Assembly: GCF_900111375.1 (NCBI RefSeq)
Contig: NZ_FOHB01000001.1
Span: 248,001 to 312,000, forward strand
Source of the DNA: Pedococcus cremeus
Lineage (GTDB): Bacteria; Actinomycetota; Actinomycetes; Actinomycetales; Dermatophilaceae
Reading direction: 5' to 3'
Length of the DNA stretch: 64,000 bases
Position numbers and translations under genes: made by a program. The notes beneath the pieces were generated by a model. The model had not been told where the DNA came from. It made no database searches and was given only the letters and a program-made list of their open reading frames with translations. How positions within the stretch are numbered: position 1 is the stretch's first letter; each line of letters starts with the position of its first letter. Positions 38,518 to 46,715 of this stretch are shown here, piece by piece.

Positions 38518-39429
38518 ATGACCACTTCCGCGCTCGAGGTGTCCTGGCGACTCGTGGTGCCCGTCAAGGGCGGCACCCGGGCCAAGTCGCGCCTGCACCC
38601 GCCGGCCGGTGTGCCACGGGCCGCGCTGGCGTGGGCCATCGCCCGCGACTGCCTCGACGCCGTCACCTCCGCGCTCCCACCGGCGTGCGTCCACGTCGTC
38701 ACCGCCGACGACGGCGTGGCCCGGTATGCCGCGGGGCTCGGAGCCGTGGTCGTGCACGACCCGGGCCGTGGGCTGAACGAAGCGGTGCGAGCCGGTGTCC
38801 GGGCCGCCTCGACCGCCGCCGCCCACCAGGGCGCGGCGCTGTTGCGGCCGACCGGGAGGCAGGCCACCCGCGAGGGTGTCGGGGTGCTCCTGGGCGACCT
38901 GCCGGCCCTGCGTCCTGCCGACCTCCTGAGCGGCCTGAAGGCAGCGGCCGCCCACCCCCTCGCGGTCGTCCCCGACGCCGACGGCACCGGCACGGTGCTC
39001 CTCACCTCCCTGGACGGTCACCTCGAACCGGCGTTCGGCGCGGGCTCGGCCGCACGGCATACCGCGGCCGGTCACCACCGGCTCGAGCTCGACCTCCCCC
39101 GGCTGCGCACCGACGTCGACGACGACGGGTCCCTGCGGGCCGCGCAGCGGCTCGGGGTGGGGGCCGCGACGACGGCGGTGCTGGCCGGCCCGGGCGCTAC
39201 GCTGCCGGACATGCAGGCCAGCGTGCACACCTTCGACGAGGCGACCGGTGCCGGCACCGCCCTGCTCGACGACGGTCGCGAGGTCTCGTTCTCCGCCGAG
39301 GTGTTCGGCCGCAGCTCCCTGCGGCACCTGCGGCCGGGTCAGCGGGTGAGCATCGACCTCGCCGACGGCAGGACGACCGTCGAGAGGCTCTGGATCGTCG
39401 GCATCGGCGACGACCAGCGCATCGGTTAG
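38518..39429 (+). CDS. cofC: CofC (2-phospho-L-lactate guanylyltransferase) fused to a cold-shock-like domain
   Basis: A 303-aa open frame. Residues 1-231 are CofC/FbiD: VVPVKGGTRAKSRL, nucleotidyltransferase LLGDLPALRPADLL, VVPDADGTGTVLLTS. This enzyme activates the lactate or PEP moiety for coenzyme F420. Residues 232-303 (MQASVHTFDEATGAGTALLD onward, with L-R-P-G-Q-R-V) resemble a cold-shock OB domain that is usually a separate gene. A TACGCT -10-like hexamer sits 7 nt before the internal ATG (39211), so the second domain may also be expressed alone. Confidence 0.85.
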   Translation: MTTSALEVSWRLVVPVKGGTRAKSRLHPPAGVPRAALAWAIARDCLDAVTSALPPACVHVVTADDGVARYAAGLGAVVVHDPGRGLNEAVRAGVRAASTAAAHQGAALLRPTGRQATREGVGVLLGDLPALRPADLLSGLKAAAAHPLAVVPDADGTGTVLLTSLDGHLEPAFGAGSAARHTAAGHHRLELDLPRLRTDVDDDGSLRAAQRLGVGAATTAVLAGPGATLPDMQASVHTFDEATGAGTALLDDGREVSFSAEVFGRSSLRHLRPGQRVSIDLADGRTTVERLWIVGIGDDQRIG

Positions 39430-40742
39430 CCGACGTCGTAGGAGGCGCCGAGGGCGTCGAGCTTGTCGGAGAACCGCTCGTAGCCGCGGTAGATCAGGTC
39501 GATGCCGTGCACCTTCGACTGTCCCTCCGCCGCGAGCGCGGCGATGAGGTAGCTGAAGCCGCCGCGCAGGTCGGGCACGGTGATCTCGGCTCCGCGCAGC
39601 GGCGTCGGGCCGGAGATCACCGCCGAGTGGCGGAAGTTGGCCCGGCCGAAGCGACACGGTGAGCCGCCCAGGCACTCGCGGTAGAGCTGGATGACGGCAC
39701 CCATCTCCGCCAGCGCCTCGGTGAAGCCGAGCCGGTTCTCGTAGACCGTCTCGTGCACGATCGACAGCCCGCTGGTCTGGGTCAGGGCCACCACGAGGGG
39801 CTGCTGCCAGTCCGTCATGAAGCCGGGGTGCACGTCGGTCTCGAGGGCGAGGGACTCCAGTCGGCCACCCGGGTGCCAGAAGCGGATGCCCTCGTCGTCG
39901 ATGTCGAAGGCGCCGCCGACCTTCCGGAAGACGTTGAGGAACGGCATCATCGGCTGCTGCTGGGCGCCGCGCACGTAGACGTCGCCGCGGGTGGCCAGGG
40001 CGGCGCAGGCCCAGGAACCGGCCTCGATGCGGTCCGGGATGGCCCGGTGGTCGAAGCCGCCGAGCCGTTCGACGCCCTCGATCTTGATGACCCGGTCGGT
40101 CTCGACGCTGATGATGGCGCCCATCTTCTGCAGCACGCAGATGAGGTCGATGATCTCGGGCTCGACCGCGGCGTTGCTCAGCTCGGTGACGCCCTGGGCC
40201 CGCACCGCGGTCAGCAGGACCTGCTCGGTGGCGCCGACGCTGGGGTACGGCAGGTGCACCTTGGCGCCGCGCAGGCCACCTGGGGCGGTCAGCCGCAGGC
40301 CCTCGGGGCGCTTCTGCACGTCGGCACCGAACTGCCGCAGCACGTCGAGGTGGTAGTTGATCGGCCGCTCGCCGATGCGGCAGCCGCCGAGGTCGGGGAT
40401 GAACGCCTCCCCCAGCCGGTGGAGCAGGGGGCCGCAGAGCAGCACCGGCACCCGTGAGGAACCGGCGTGCGCGTCGATGTCGGCGACGTGCGCCTGCTCG
40501 ACGTTGGTCGGGTCGAGCAGCAGCTCGCCGTCACGGTCGGTCGAGTCGATCCGCACGCCGTGCAGCTCGAGGAGGCCGGAGACGATCTTCACGTCGGAGA
40601 TCTCCGGGACGTTGCGCAGTCGGCAGCGGTCCTCGGCGAGCAGGGCGGCCACCATCGCCTTGGAGACGAGGTTCTTGGCCCCGCGGACCTCGAGGTCACC
40701 GACCAGGGGTGCGCCACCGTTGACCGTGAGGACGTCAGTCAT
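39426..40742 (-). CDS. murA: UDP-N-acetylglucosamine 1-carboxyvinyltransferase
   Basis: A 438-aa MurA, the first committed step of peptidoglycan synthesis. It has the N-terminal V-R-G-A-K-N-L-V-S-K substrate loop, the catalytic loop DLGGCRIGERPINYH (with the Cys that fosfomycin targets), and C-terminal DLRGGFSYLIAALAAEG. Its stop codon overlaps the cofC stop tail to tail, sharing TTAG. ATG 40742 is preferred to a start four codons upstream. Confidence 0.96.
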   Translation of the reverse strand: MTDVLTVNGGAPLVGDLEVRGAKNLVSKAMVAALLAEDRCRLRNVPEISDVKIVSGLLELHGVRIDSTDRDGELLLDPTNVEQAHVADIDAHAGSSRVPVLLCGPLLHRLGEAFIPDLGGCRIGERPINYHLDVLRQFGADVQKRPEGLRLTAPGGLRGAKVHLPYPSVGATEQVLLTAVRAQGVTELSNAAVEPEIIDLICVLQKMGAIISVETDRVIKIEGVERLGGFDHRAIPDRIEAGSWACAALATRGDVYVRGAQQQPMMPFLNVFRKVGGAFDIDDEGIRFWHPGGRLESLALETDVHPGFMTDWQQPLVVALTQTSGLSIVHETVYENRLGFTEALAEMGAVIQLYRECLGGSPCRFGRANFRHSAVISGPTPLRGAEITVPDLRGGFSYLIAALAAEGQSKVHGIDLIYRGYERFSDKLDALGASYDVG

Positions 40743-40760
40743 GCCCCACAGCATGGCAAA

Positions 40761-40804
40761 CGGCGAGGGAGGCCGACACCCGTGGGCGCCGGCCTCCCTC
40801 GCCG
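40761..40804 (-). terminator. HU gene terminator
   Basis: Perfect 15-bp arms (40761-40775 and 40790-40804) lie between the HU gene stop and the murA start. On the minus strand the hairpin is followed by TTTG. Confidence 0.8.
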
Positions 40805-40829
40805 TCAGTCGGTGCGAGCAGCCCGCGGG

Positions 40830-41573
40830 TCAGGCCTTCTTCGCAGCGCGCTTGGTCGTCGTCTTCTTGGCGGCGGTCTTGGCCGGTGCGGACTTCTTGG
40901 CCGTGGTCTTCTTGGCCGTGGTCCTGCTCGCAGCGGTCTTGGCCGGAGCCGACTTCTTCGCGGTCGACCGGCTCGCCGTCGCCTTGCTGGCGGTCGACTT
41001 CTTGGCCGCGGTCTTGGTGGCGGTCTTGGTGGCGGTCTTGGTGGCGGCGGCGGTCTTGGTGGCGGCCGTCTTCCTGGCCGGAGCGGCCTTGGTGGTCTTC
41101 TTGGCCGCCGTCGACGTCTTCTTCGCCGTGGTGCCGGTGGTGGCCGCGGCCCTCTTGGCCGGAGCCGCCTTCTTGGTGGTGGCCTTCTTGGCCGCACCCG
41201 TGGCGGTGGCGGCCGCGCGGCCCGCGGTGCCGACCGCGACGCCGGCAGCGCTGCCGGCCGCGGCACGAGCGCCTGCCACAGCAGCCTTCGGCAGCTTCTT
41301 GGGGTTGGCGACGACGTCCTTGAAGCCGGCGCCGGCGCGGAACTTGGGGACGTTCGTCTTGCGGATCCGCACGGTCTCACCGGTGCGCGGGTTGCGGCCG
41401 GTGCGGGCGGCGCGGGCCGACTTCTCGAAGGTGCCGAAGCCGGTGATCGCGACCTTGCCGCCCTTGGCGACCTCGCGGATGATCACGTCCACGACGTGGG
41501 TCAGCGCGTCGTTGGCGGCCTTGCGGCTACCCAGGCGCGACTCCAGCTCCTTGACCAGTTCTGCCTTGTTCAC
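40830..41573 (-). CDS. hup: HU-family nucleoid protein with histone H1-like tail
   Basis: A 247-aa protein. Residues 1-90 are an HU domain (MNKAELVKELESRLGSRKAA, VAITGFGTFEKSARAARTGR, RNPRTGETVRI). The remaining roughly 155 residues are Lys/Ala/Thr repeats (A-A-K-K-T-T, K-S-A-P-A-K-T-A). This is the mycobacterial HupB/Hlp-type architecture, which condenses DNA and may bind RNA or iron. The GTG at 41573 has GGAGGGG 5 nt upstream. The tail is highly repetitive at DNA level too. Confidence 0.94.
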   Translation of the reverse strand: MNKAELVKELESRLGSRKAANDALTHVVDVIIREVAKGGKVAITGFGTFEKSARAARTGRNPRTGETVRIRKTNVPKFRAGAGFKDVVANPKKLPKAAVAGARAAAGSAAGVAVGTAGRAAATATGAAKKATTKKAAPAKRAAATTGTTAKKTSTAAKKTTKAAPARKTAATKTAAATKTATKTATKTAAKKSTASKATASRSTAKKSAPAKTAASRTTAKKTTAKKSAPAKTAAKKTTTKRAAKKA

Positions 41574-42015
41574 GTTGTCCCCTCCACAGGGTCCGGCGCT
41601 GGACCAGCGGCCCAGCGAAGGTGGTGAGCGGCCGGGCTGGAGCCCGACATGGTGCTGACGTTATGGCCCAGCACCCGCCGCGTCCACCACAACGATCGGC
41701 CGATCCATTGTGTCGCAACGGCATTCGTCCCCTTCTGGGGACCGCCTGACGTCGTCCGGGTAGCCGCTGACGGGGCCAGCGAGACCTCTGCGGTGACGGC
41801 GACAGTCCGGGCGTCCCGCAGCGAGATCCCTTGCGCTTCAACCCAGTTCGTGCGGCGGCCGCTCTCAGCTGGGTACTGCGACGGCAACGGAACGGCCCCG
41901 GACGGCGGGTCGCGCCGTCCGGGGCCGGGTCCCCGAGGAGGTCTGTCGAAAATTCTTTGGCGGACACGCCGCTGGAGAGGGCAATCCCGCCGTGAGGCCG
42001 TGTGGCAGTGGCCTC
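41574..42015. promoter_or_regulatory. 442-bp gap: HU promoter region and leuCD terminator
   Basis: No gene is supported. The HU end (41574-41880) is noticeably less GC-rich than its surroundings and should hold the HU promoter, though I cannot place clear -35/-10 boxes. The leuD end holds the hairpin at 41893-41927. Confidence 0.4.
41893..41927 (-). terminator. leuCD terminator
   Basis: Perfect 15-bp arms cggccccggacggcg (41893-41907) and cgccgtccggggccg (41913-41927) with a 5-nt loop lie downstream of leuD. Confidence 0.8.
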
Positions 42016-42609
42016 TCAGGCCCCGATCGTCGTGGGCTTGTAGGACGGTCGACGGCCCTCGAAGTCGGTGACGTCCTGCTCGTGGCGCAGCGTGAGGCTG
42101 ATGTCGTCCAGGCCCTCCAGCAGGCGCCAGCGGGTGTAGTCGTCGACCTCGAAGGGGGCCACGATGTCGCCGGCAGTGACGGTGCGAGAGACCAGGTCCA
42201 CGGTCACCGAGGCGCCGGGCTCGTTCTCGAGGTACTTCCAGATCAGCTCGACGTCACCCTGGTCGACCTGGGCCGTCAGGAGGCCCTGCTTCCCGCTGTT
42301 GCCGCGGAAGATGTCGGCGAACCGGCTGGAGATGACGACCCGGAACCCGTAGTTCATGAGCGCCCAGACGGCGTGCTCGCGGGACGAGCCGGTCCCGAAG
42401 TCCGGCCCCGCCACGAGCACCGAGCCCGCGGCATACGCGTCGTTGTTGAGGACGAAGGTCTCGTCCTTGCGCCAGGCCGCGAACAGGCCGTCCTCGAACC
42501 CGGTGCGGGTCACCCGCTTGAGATAGACCGCGGGGATGATCTGGTCGGTGTCGACGTTGCTGCGTCGCAGCGGGACGCCGATGCCGGTGTGGGTGGTGAA
42601 CGACTCCAT
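42016..42609 (-). CDS. leuD: 3-isopropylmalate dehydratase small subunit
   Basis: A 197-aa LeuD, the swivel subunit of isopropylmalate isomerase in leucine synthesis. It starts [20 protein letters not shown], with [34 protein letters not shown] and [16 protein letters not shown]. The ATG shares one base with the leuC stop (TGATG), so translation is coupled. Confidence 0.96.
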   Translation of the reverse strand: MESFTTHTGIGVPLRRSNVDTDQIIPAVYLKRVTRTGFEDGLFAAWRKDETFVLNNDAYAAGSVLVAGPDFGTGSSREHAVWALMNYGFRVVISSRFADIFRGNSGKQGLLTAQVDQGDVELIWKYLENEPGASVTVDLVSRTVTAGDIVAPFEVDDYTRWRLLEGLDDISLTLRHEQDVTDFEGRRPSYKPTTIGA

Positions 42610-44057
42610 CAGTGGCTCCCCTCGGTGGCCGCCGCGGCGGCGACGGGCGCGTCGGCATCCCTGTCGAGCAGGTCGGCCGGGCTGGACAGCGTGCCCCGCA
42701 GCGCGGTGGCGGCGGCGACCAGCGGGCTCACCAGGTGGGTGCGGCCGCCCTTGCCCTGCCGCCCTTCGAAGTTGCGGTTGGACGTCGAGGCGCTGCGCTC
42801 CCCCGGTGCCAGTTGGTCCGGGTTCATGCCGAGGCACATGGAGCACCCGGGCAGGCGCCACTCGGCCCCGGCCTCGGTGAAGACCGCGTCGAGGCCCTCC
42901 TGCTCGGCCTGGAGCCGCACGCGCGCCGAGCCGGGCACCACGAGCATGCGCACGCCGTCGGCGACCTTGCGGCCCTTGACGACCGAGGCGGCCGCGCGGA
43001 GGTCCTCGATGCGGCCGTTGGTGCACGAGCCGACGAAGACGGTGTCGACGCGGATGTCGCGCAGCGGGGTGCCGGCCTCGAGCCCCATGTACTCCAGGGC
43101 GCGCTGGGCAGCCGCCTTCTCGTTCTCGTCGGCGATCGTCTCGGGGTCGGGCACCGACTCGGCCAGGGGCAGGCCCTGGCCGGGGTTCGTGCCCCAGGTG
43201 ACGAACGGCGTCAGCGCGCTGGCGTCGAGGTCGACGACCGCGTCGAAGACGGCGTCGTCGTCGGTGCGCAGCTGCTTCCACTCCTCGACAGCCGTGTCCC
43301 AGGCGTCACCGGTCGGGGCGTGGTCACGGCCCTTGAGGTAGTCGAAGGTGGTCTCGTCGGGGGCGATCATGCCGGCGCGGGCGCCCGCCTCGATCGACAT
43401 GTTGCAGATGGTCATCCGCGACTCCATCGACAGGCTGCGGATGGCGCTGCCGCGGTACTCGAGCACGTAGCCCTGGCCGCCGCCGGTGCCGATCTTGGCG
43501 ATGACGGCGAGCACGATGTCCTTGGCGGTGACGCCCGGCTGAAGCTCACCCTCGACGTTGATCGCCATGGTCCTGAACGGCTTGAGCGGCAGCGTCTGGG
43601 TCGCCAGCACGTGCTCGACCTCGGAGGTGCCGATGCCGAAGGCCAGCGCGCCGAACGCGCCGTGGGTGGAGGTGTGGCTGTCACCGCAGACGATCGTCAT
43701 GCCCGGCTGGGTCAGGCCCAGCTGGGGGCCGACGACGTGCACGATGCCCTGCTCGGCGTCGCCCATCGGGAAGAGCCGGACACCGAACTCCTCGCAGTTG
43801 CGACGCAGCGTCTCGACCTGGGTGCGGCTGACGAGGTCGGTGATCGGACCCGGCGTCGTGGGGACGTTGTGGTCCTCGGTGGCCAGGGTGAGGTCCGGGC
43901 GGCGGACCTTGCGCCCCGCGAGGCGGAGGCCGTCGAAGGCCTGGGGGCTGGTCACCTCGTGGAGCAGGTGGAGGTCGATGTAGAGCAGGTCGGGCTCCCC
44001 CTCGCTGCGTCGCACCACGTGGGCGTCCCACACCTTTTCGGCCAGTGTTCCTGACAC
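42609..44057 (-). CDS. leuC: 3-isopropylmalate dehydratase large subunit
   Basis: A 482-aa LeuC, aconitase-type [4Fe-4S] hydro-lyase. Cluster cysteines lie in [17 protein letters not shown] and [12 protein letters not shown]. Substrate motifs include [10 protein letters not shown] and [19 protein letters not shown] 44057 has AGAGG 4-5 nt upstream. It is divergent from the IclR gene and shares a 122-bp control region with a regulator box. Confidence 0.96.
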   Translation of the reverse strand: MSGTLAEKVWDAHVVRRSEGEPDLLYIDLHLLHEVTSPQAFDGLRLAGRKVRRPDLTLATEDHNVPTTPGPITDLVSRTQVETLRRNCEEFGVRLFPMGDAEQGIVHVVGPQLGLTQPGMTIVCGDSHTSTHGAFGALAFGIGTSEVEHVLATQTLPLKPFRTMAINVEGELQPGVTAKDIVLAVIAKIGTGGGQGYVLEYRGSAIRSLSMESRMTICNMSIEAGARAGMIAPDETTFDYLKGRDHAPTGDAWDTAVEEWKQLRTDDDAVFDAVVDLDASALTPFVTWGTNPGQGLPLAESVPDPETIADENEKAAAQRALEYMGLEAGTPLRDIRVDTVFVGSCTNGRIEDLRAAASVVKGRKVADGVRMLVVPGSARVRLQAEQEGLDAVFTEAGAEWRLPGCSMCLGMNPDQLAPGERSASTSNRNFEGRQGKGGRTHLVSPLVAAATALRGTLSSPADLLDRDADAPVAAAAATEGSH

Positions 44058-44147
44058 GTTCCCTCTCCTCGACCGGGGTCTGTAAGAAACGGCGCCCCTG
44101 CGCGCCGTACTGGGAGGTTCGCACCGCGACACACGTGCGTGAACTTG

Positions 44148-44175
44148 CGTCTCAGGCAATGAGACGTCAATATCA
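44148..44175. promoter_or_regulatory. IclR (NdgR/LtbR) operator in the leuC-ndgR control region
   Basis: TGAGACGTCAATATCA (44160-44175) ends 4 nt before the IclR-gene ATG. It matches boxes before leuB (57177-57192, reverse strand TGAGACATCGATATCA) and at 57607-57622 (TGAGACGGCAATCTCA). An overlapping inverted repeat CGTCTCA-5 nt-TGAGACG (44148-44166) extends it. The position predicts autoregulation of the regulator and control of leuCD. Confidence 0.7.
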
Positions 44176-44179
44176 ATGC

Positions 44180-44920
44180 ATGGACAACACTAGCGGGGTC
44201 GGCGTCCTCGACAAGGCCGCCGTCGTTCTCGGCGCCCTCGAGGCAGGGCCCTCCACCCTGGCGCAGCTCGTCACGGCCACCGGCCTGGCCCGCCCGACCG
44301 CCCACCGTCTGGCCGTCGCGCTCGAGCACCACCGTCTCGTCACCCGTGACATGCAGGGCCGGTTCGTGCTCGGCCCCCGCCTCGCGGAGCTCGCCGCCGC
44401 CGCCGGCGAGGACAAGCTGCTCGCCGCCGCGGGCCCGGTGCTCGGGGCACTGCGCGACCACACCAACGAGAGCGCCCAGCTCTTCCGCCGCCAGGGCGAC
44501 CACCGAATCTGCGTCTCGGCCGCCGAGCGCCCGGTCGGCCTGCGCGACTCGATCCCCGTCGGCGCGACGCTGTCCATGCTGGCCGGTTCTGCCGCCCAGG
44601 TGCTGCTCGCCTGGGAGGAGCCCGACCGCCTGCACCGCGGGCTGCACGGCGCCAAGTTCACCGCCACCACGCTCTCGGGCGTGCGCCGCCGCGGCTGGGC
44701 GCAGAGCGTCGGCGAGCGCGAGGCCGGCGTGGCGTCGGTGTCGGCGCCGGTGCGCGGCCCGTCGGGCCGGGTCGTCGCCGCGGTCTCGATCTCGGGCCCC
44801 ATCGAGCGGCTCTCCCGCCAGCCGGGTCGGCTGCACGCCGCGACCGTGGTCGCCGGCGCCAACAAGCTGACCGAGGTGCTGGCGCGCCACCACGCGCAGC
44901 AACAGCAGCAGAACGCCTGA
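44180..44920 (+). CDS. ndgR: IclR-family regulator (NdgR/LtbR type)
   Basis: A 246-aa IclR regulator. It has an N-terminal winged HTH ([20 protein letters not shown]) and a C-terminal effector domain ([37 protein letters not shown]). Family knowledge: the divergent neighbour of leuCD in actinobacteria is NdgR (Streptomyces) or LtbR (Corynebacterium), which represses leuB and leuCD. ATG 44180 is chosen because the HTH begins soon after; the longer upstream frame covers the operator. A Gln-rich tail ends the protein. Confidence 0.88.
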   Translation: MDNTSGVGVLDKAAVVLGALEAGPSTLAQLVTATGLARPTAHRLAVALEHHRLVTRDMQGRFVLGPRLAELAAAAGEDKLLAAAGPVLGALRDHTNESAQLFRRQGDHRICVSAAERPVGLRDSIPVGATLSMLAGSAAQVLLAWEEPDRLHRGLHGAKFTATTLSGVRRRGWAQSVGEREAGVASVSAPVRGPSGRVVAAVSISGPIERLSRQPGRLHAATVVAGANKLTEVLARHHAQQQQQNA

Positions 44921-44928
44921 CCCACGGG

Positions 44929-44964
44929 CCGGTATGCCGCGTGCCTGGCCACGCGGCATACCGG
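44929..44964. terminator. Perfect 15-bp palindrome with paired GTATGCC/GGCATAC motifs
   Basis: Arms ccggtatgccgcgtg (44929-44943) and cacgcggcataccgg (44950-44964) with a 6-nt loop lie after the IclR gene. The element can act as its terminator, but it also matches other intergenic copies (near 1196 and 51710), suggesting a dispersed repeat. Confidence 0.7.
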
Positions 44965-45051
44965 CGGCTCCCCGGTCAGCACGTCGGAAGCATCGGGTCG
45001 GCGGGACGTTGGACTCAGGCGGGGCTGGCCACCCTGGGTGACGCTGGTCGC

Positions 45052-45645
45052 ATGACGGAGCACCAGACCCTCACCCGCGAAGGCACCCAGACCAGCCACT
45101 ACCTCGACACGTGGTGGTCGCGTGAGCTGATCGGGCTTCCGCTCGCCCTCTGGCGGCTGGGGTTCGGGCCGCTGACGGGGCGGGTGTGGATGGTCGTCAC
45201 GACGAGGGGGCGCTCGACCGGGCTGCCGCGGCACGTCGCCGTCTACCCCCACGTCATCGGCGACCGCATCTACCTGTGGTGCCCGTACGGCGGGCGCTCC
45301 CAGTGGTACCGGAACATCGTGGCCAACCCGGTCGCGACCGTGCAGTGGCGCGGCGGGACACAGGTGGTCCGCGCGGTGCCGCTCGAGGACGAGGCCGAGG
45401 CGATGGAGGTCGTGGGGGCCCTGCGCCGCTTCGCTGCCTCCTGGTTCGGCCTCTACCTCGCCTCCCAGGGCCTGCACGACACCGACGAGGACATCGCCGC
45501 GAACTGGCAGCGCCTGCACCTGCGGCGGCTCGAGCCCACCACGGAGAAGGGCCCGGCACCCCTGACGTCCGACCTGGCGTGGGTGTGGCTGGTGCCGGCC
45601 TCCGCCCTGTGGTTCCGGTGGTTCGTCCGGGAGCACAGCGCCTGA
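45052..45645 (+). CDS. Ddn-like deazaflavin (F420)-dependent oxidoreductase
   Basis: A 197-aa split-barrel protein of the nitroreductase/Ddn family. VVTTRGRSTGLPRHVAVYPH and LWCPYGGRSQWYRNIVANPV are the family core, which binds F420H2 and reduces quinones or nitro compounds. A preceding amphipathic/hydrophobic N terminus and a C-terminal hydrophobic helix (WVWLVPASALWFRW) suggest membrane association. It fits with cofC in the same window. ATG 45052; tail to tail with the tRNA pair. Confidence 0.85.
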   Translation: MTEHQTLTREGTQTSHYLDTWWSRELIGLPLALWRLGFGPLTGRVWMVVTTRGRSTGLPRHVAVYPHVIGDRIYLWCPYGGRSQWYRNIVANPVATVQWRGGTQVVRAVPLEDEAEAMEVVGALRRFAASWFGLYLASQGLHDTDEDIAANWQRLHLRRLEPTTEKGPAPLTSDLAWVWLVPASALWFRWFVREHSA

Positions 45646-45669
45646 GCGAGGCACCGGCCCGACATGCGA

Positions 45670-45698
45670 AGAGCCCCCGTCCGCTGGACGGGGGCTCT
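45670..45698. terminator. Terminator shared by the tRNA pair and the Ddn-like gene
   Basis: Perfect 13-bp arms (45670-45682 and 45686-45698) with a 3-nt loop lie between the convergent Ddn-like gene and tRNA-Glu. Confidence 0.85.
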
Positions 45699-45705
45699 GG
45701 GCGCG

Positions 45706-45778
45706 TAGCCCCGACGGGATTCGAACCCGCGCTACCGCCTTGAGAGGGCGGCGTGCTAGGCCGCTACACAACGGGGCC
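45706..45778 (-). tRNA. tRNA-Glu (anticodon CTC)
   Basis: The reverse strand folds as a tRNA. The acceptor GGCCCCG pairs with CGGGGCT (first pair G-U). The anticodon stem CCGCC/GGCGG encloses loop CTCTCAA, giving anticodon CTC. The T arm has GGTTCGAATCC. No CCA is encoded. It lies 110 nt downstream of tRNA-Gln and next to gltX, which charges this tRNA. Confidence 0.95.
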
Positions 45779-45888
45779 CTAGCTGGTGCCTGATTCGCCT
45801 TCCAACGCTTCAGGCAGCGGAGAGAACCATACCGGCTGGTGTGGATTTCTCCGAATCGGCCTCTGGTCTCGCGACCGGAGGACACGCG

Positions 45889-45960
45889 CTGGGGTACCAG
45901 GACTCGAACCTAGACTAACTGAACCAGAATCAGTCGTGCTGCCAATTACACCATACCCCA
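45889..45960 (-). tRNA. tRNA-Gln (anticodon CTG)
   Basis: The reverse strand has acceptor TGGGGTA paired with TACCCCA. The anticodon stem ACTGA/TCAGT encloses loop TTCTGGT (anticodon CTG), the T arm has GGTTCGAGTCC, and the discriminator base is G. No CCA is encoded. It is probably cotranscribed with tRNA-Glu. Confidence 0.95.
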
Positions 45961-46092
45961 AGGGGGTATCACTGCCGAGGCCTCGGAGGTCCGGCGGTGA
46001 ACCGAGAGGAGACTCTACCGGCCGCACCGACGCTCGCCCAAATCGGGTCGCAGTGCCGTGAAGCTGGGCTCGACAGGCGGCCTGCTGGGGGT

Positions 46093-46140
46093 TCAACAGG
46101 CGGTTCAGCAGGCGGTTCAGCAGGCGGTTCAGCAGGTGGC
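46093..46140. repeat. 12-bp tandem repeat over the stop codon of the cNMP-binding gene
   Basis: The unit agcaggcggttc is repeated about 3.5 times (46095-46140). Because 12 is divisible by three, each unit repeats an in-frame TGA. The first stop used is at 46129-46131, with further TGAs at 46117, 46105 and 46093. Confidence 0.85.
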
Positions 46141-46572
46141 GTTGGCCTCGGCGTCGAGGGCGCGGATCCGGGCGCACAGGCCCTTGAGCAGCGAGCGCCG
46201 CAGGGAGGCGTGCCGGTCGACCAGCGGCCAGAACGTCAGGGGTGAGATGGCGAACGTCTCCACCCCGTCCTCCCCCGCGGCGAGGGTCGCCGAGCGGCCA
46301 CCGCCGTCGATGACCGAGATCTCCCCGAAGTAGTCGCCCGGGCCGAGCTCGCCGGGACGCCGGACACCGCCCACCTCGACGACCACCGTGCCGTCGAGGA
46401 CGACCTGGAGGCCGGCGTCCTCGTCTCCTTGCGTCACGACAGGGTGGCCGGCCGGGGTCCGGAGGGTGGAGCCGGAGGCCACCAGGTCGGCGATGACCGG
46501 TTCGGGGAGCCCGGCGAACAGGTCGATCCGCGCGAGCAGGTCGGGCAGGGCCGAGCGCGTCAGGTGCGACAT
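46129..46572 (-). CDS. Cyclic nucleotide-binding domain protein (no effector domain)
   Basis: A 147-aa protein consisting almost wholly of a cNMP-binding beta-barrel. F-A-G-L-P-E-P-V-I-A-D-L is the entry helix, then VVTQGDEDAGLQVVLDGTVV and LGPGDYFGEISVIDGGGRSA, where G-E-I and a later R-S-A match the phosphate-binding cassette G-E-x(n)-R-x-A. There is no HTH, channel or kinase domain. It may be an allosteric adaptor; the partner is unknown. The 3' end is in a 12-bp tandem repeat. Confidence 0.85.
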   Translation of the reverse strand: MSHLTRSALPDLLARIDLFAGLPEPVIADLVASGSTLRTPAGHPVVTQGDEDAGLQVVLDGTVVVEVGGVRRPGELGPGDYFGEISVIDGGGRSATLAAGEDGVETFAISPLTFWPLVDRHASLRRSLLKGLCARIRALDAEANATC

Positions 46573-46634
46573 CCGCCCAGTGTGGCGCTCACCCCGGGCC
46601 GCTGCCTCGTCCGGAAAACGTAGGCGGCCGCGGC

Positions 46635-46715
46635 AGACGAGCCCGCGTCAGACGAGCCAGCGTCAGACGGGCCCCGGCCGACCGCCACAGACGAGCCCGC
46701 GTCAGACGAGCTCGT
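46635..46715. repeat. Cluster of about five degenerate 14-15 bp repeats over the gltX stop codon
   Basis: Variants of cagacgagcccgcgt occur about five times between 46635 and 46715. Three carry a tca triplet (46648, 46663, 46702) in the same frame, so the gltX TGA is echoed downstream in frame. Confidence 0.65.

Noticed and set aside
40830-41300. Repetitive DNA in the HU gene as an independent repeat element
   Set aside because: It is fully explained by the Lys/Ala/Thr-rich protein tail in frame with the HU domain.
46093-46140. Tandem TGC-TGA units read as possible selenocysteine or recoding signals
   Set aside because: There is no downstream stem-loop of SECIS type, the protein already ends after a complete cNMP-binding fold, and the repeats look like slippage products.
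46095-46140. Short regular repeats as a CRISPR array
   Set aside because: Twelve-bp units without spacers and no cas genes in the window.
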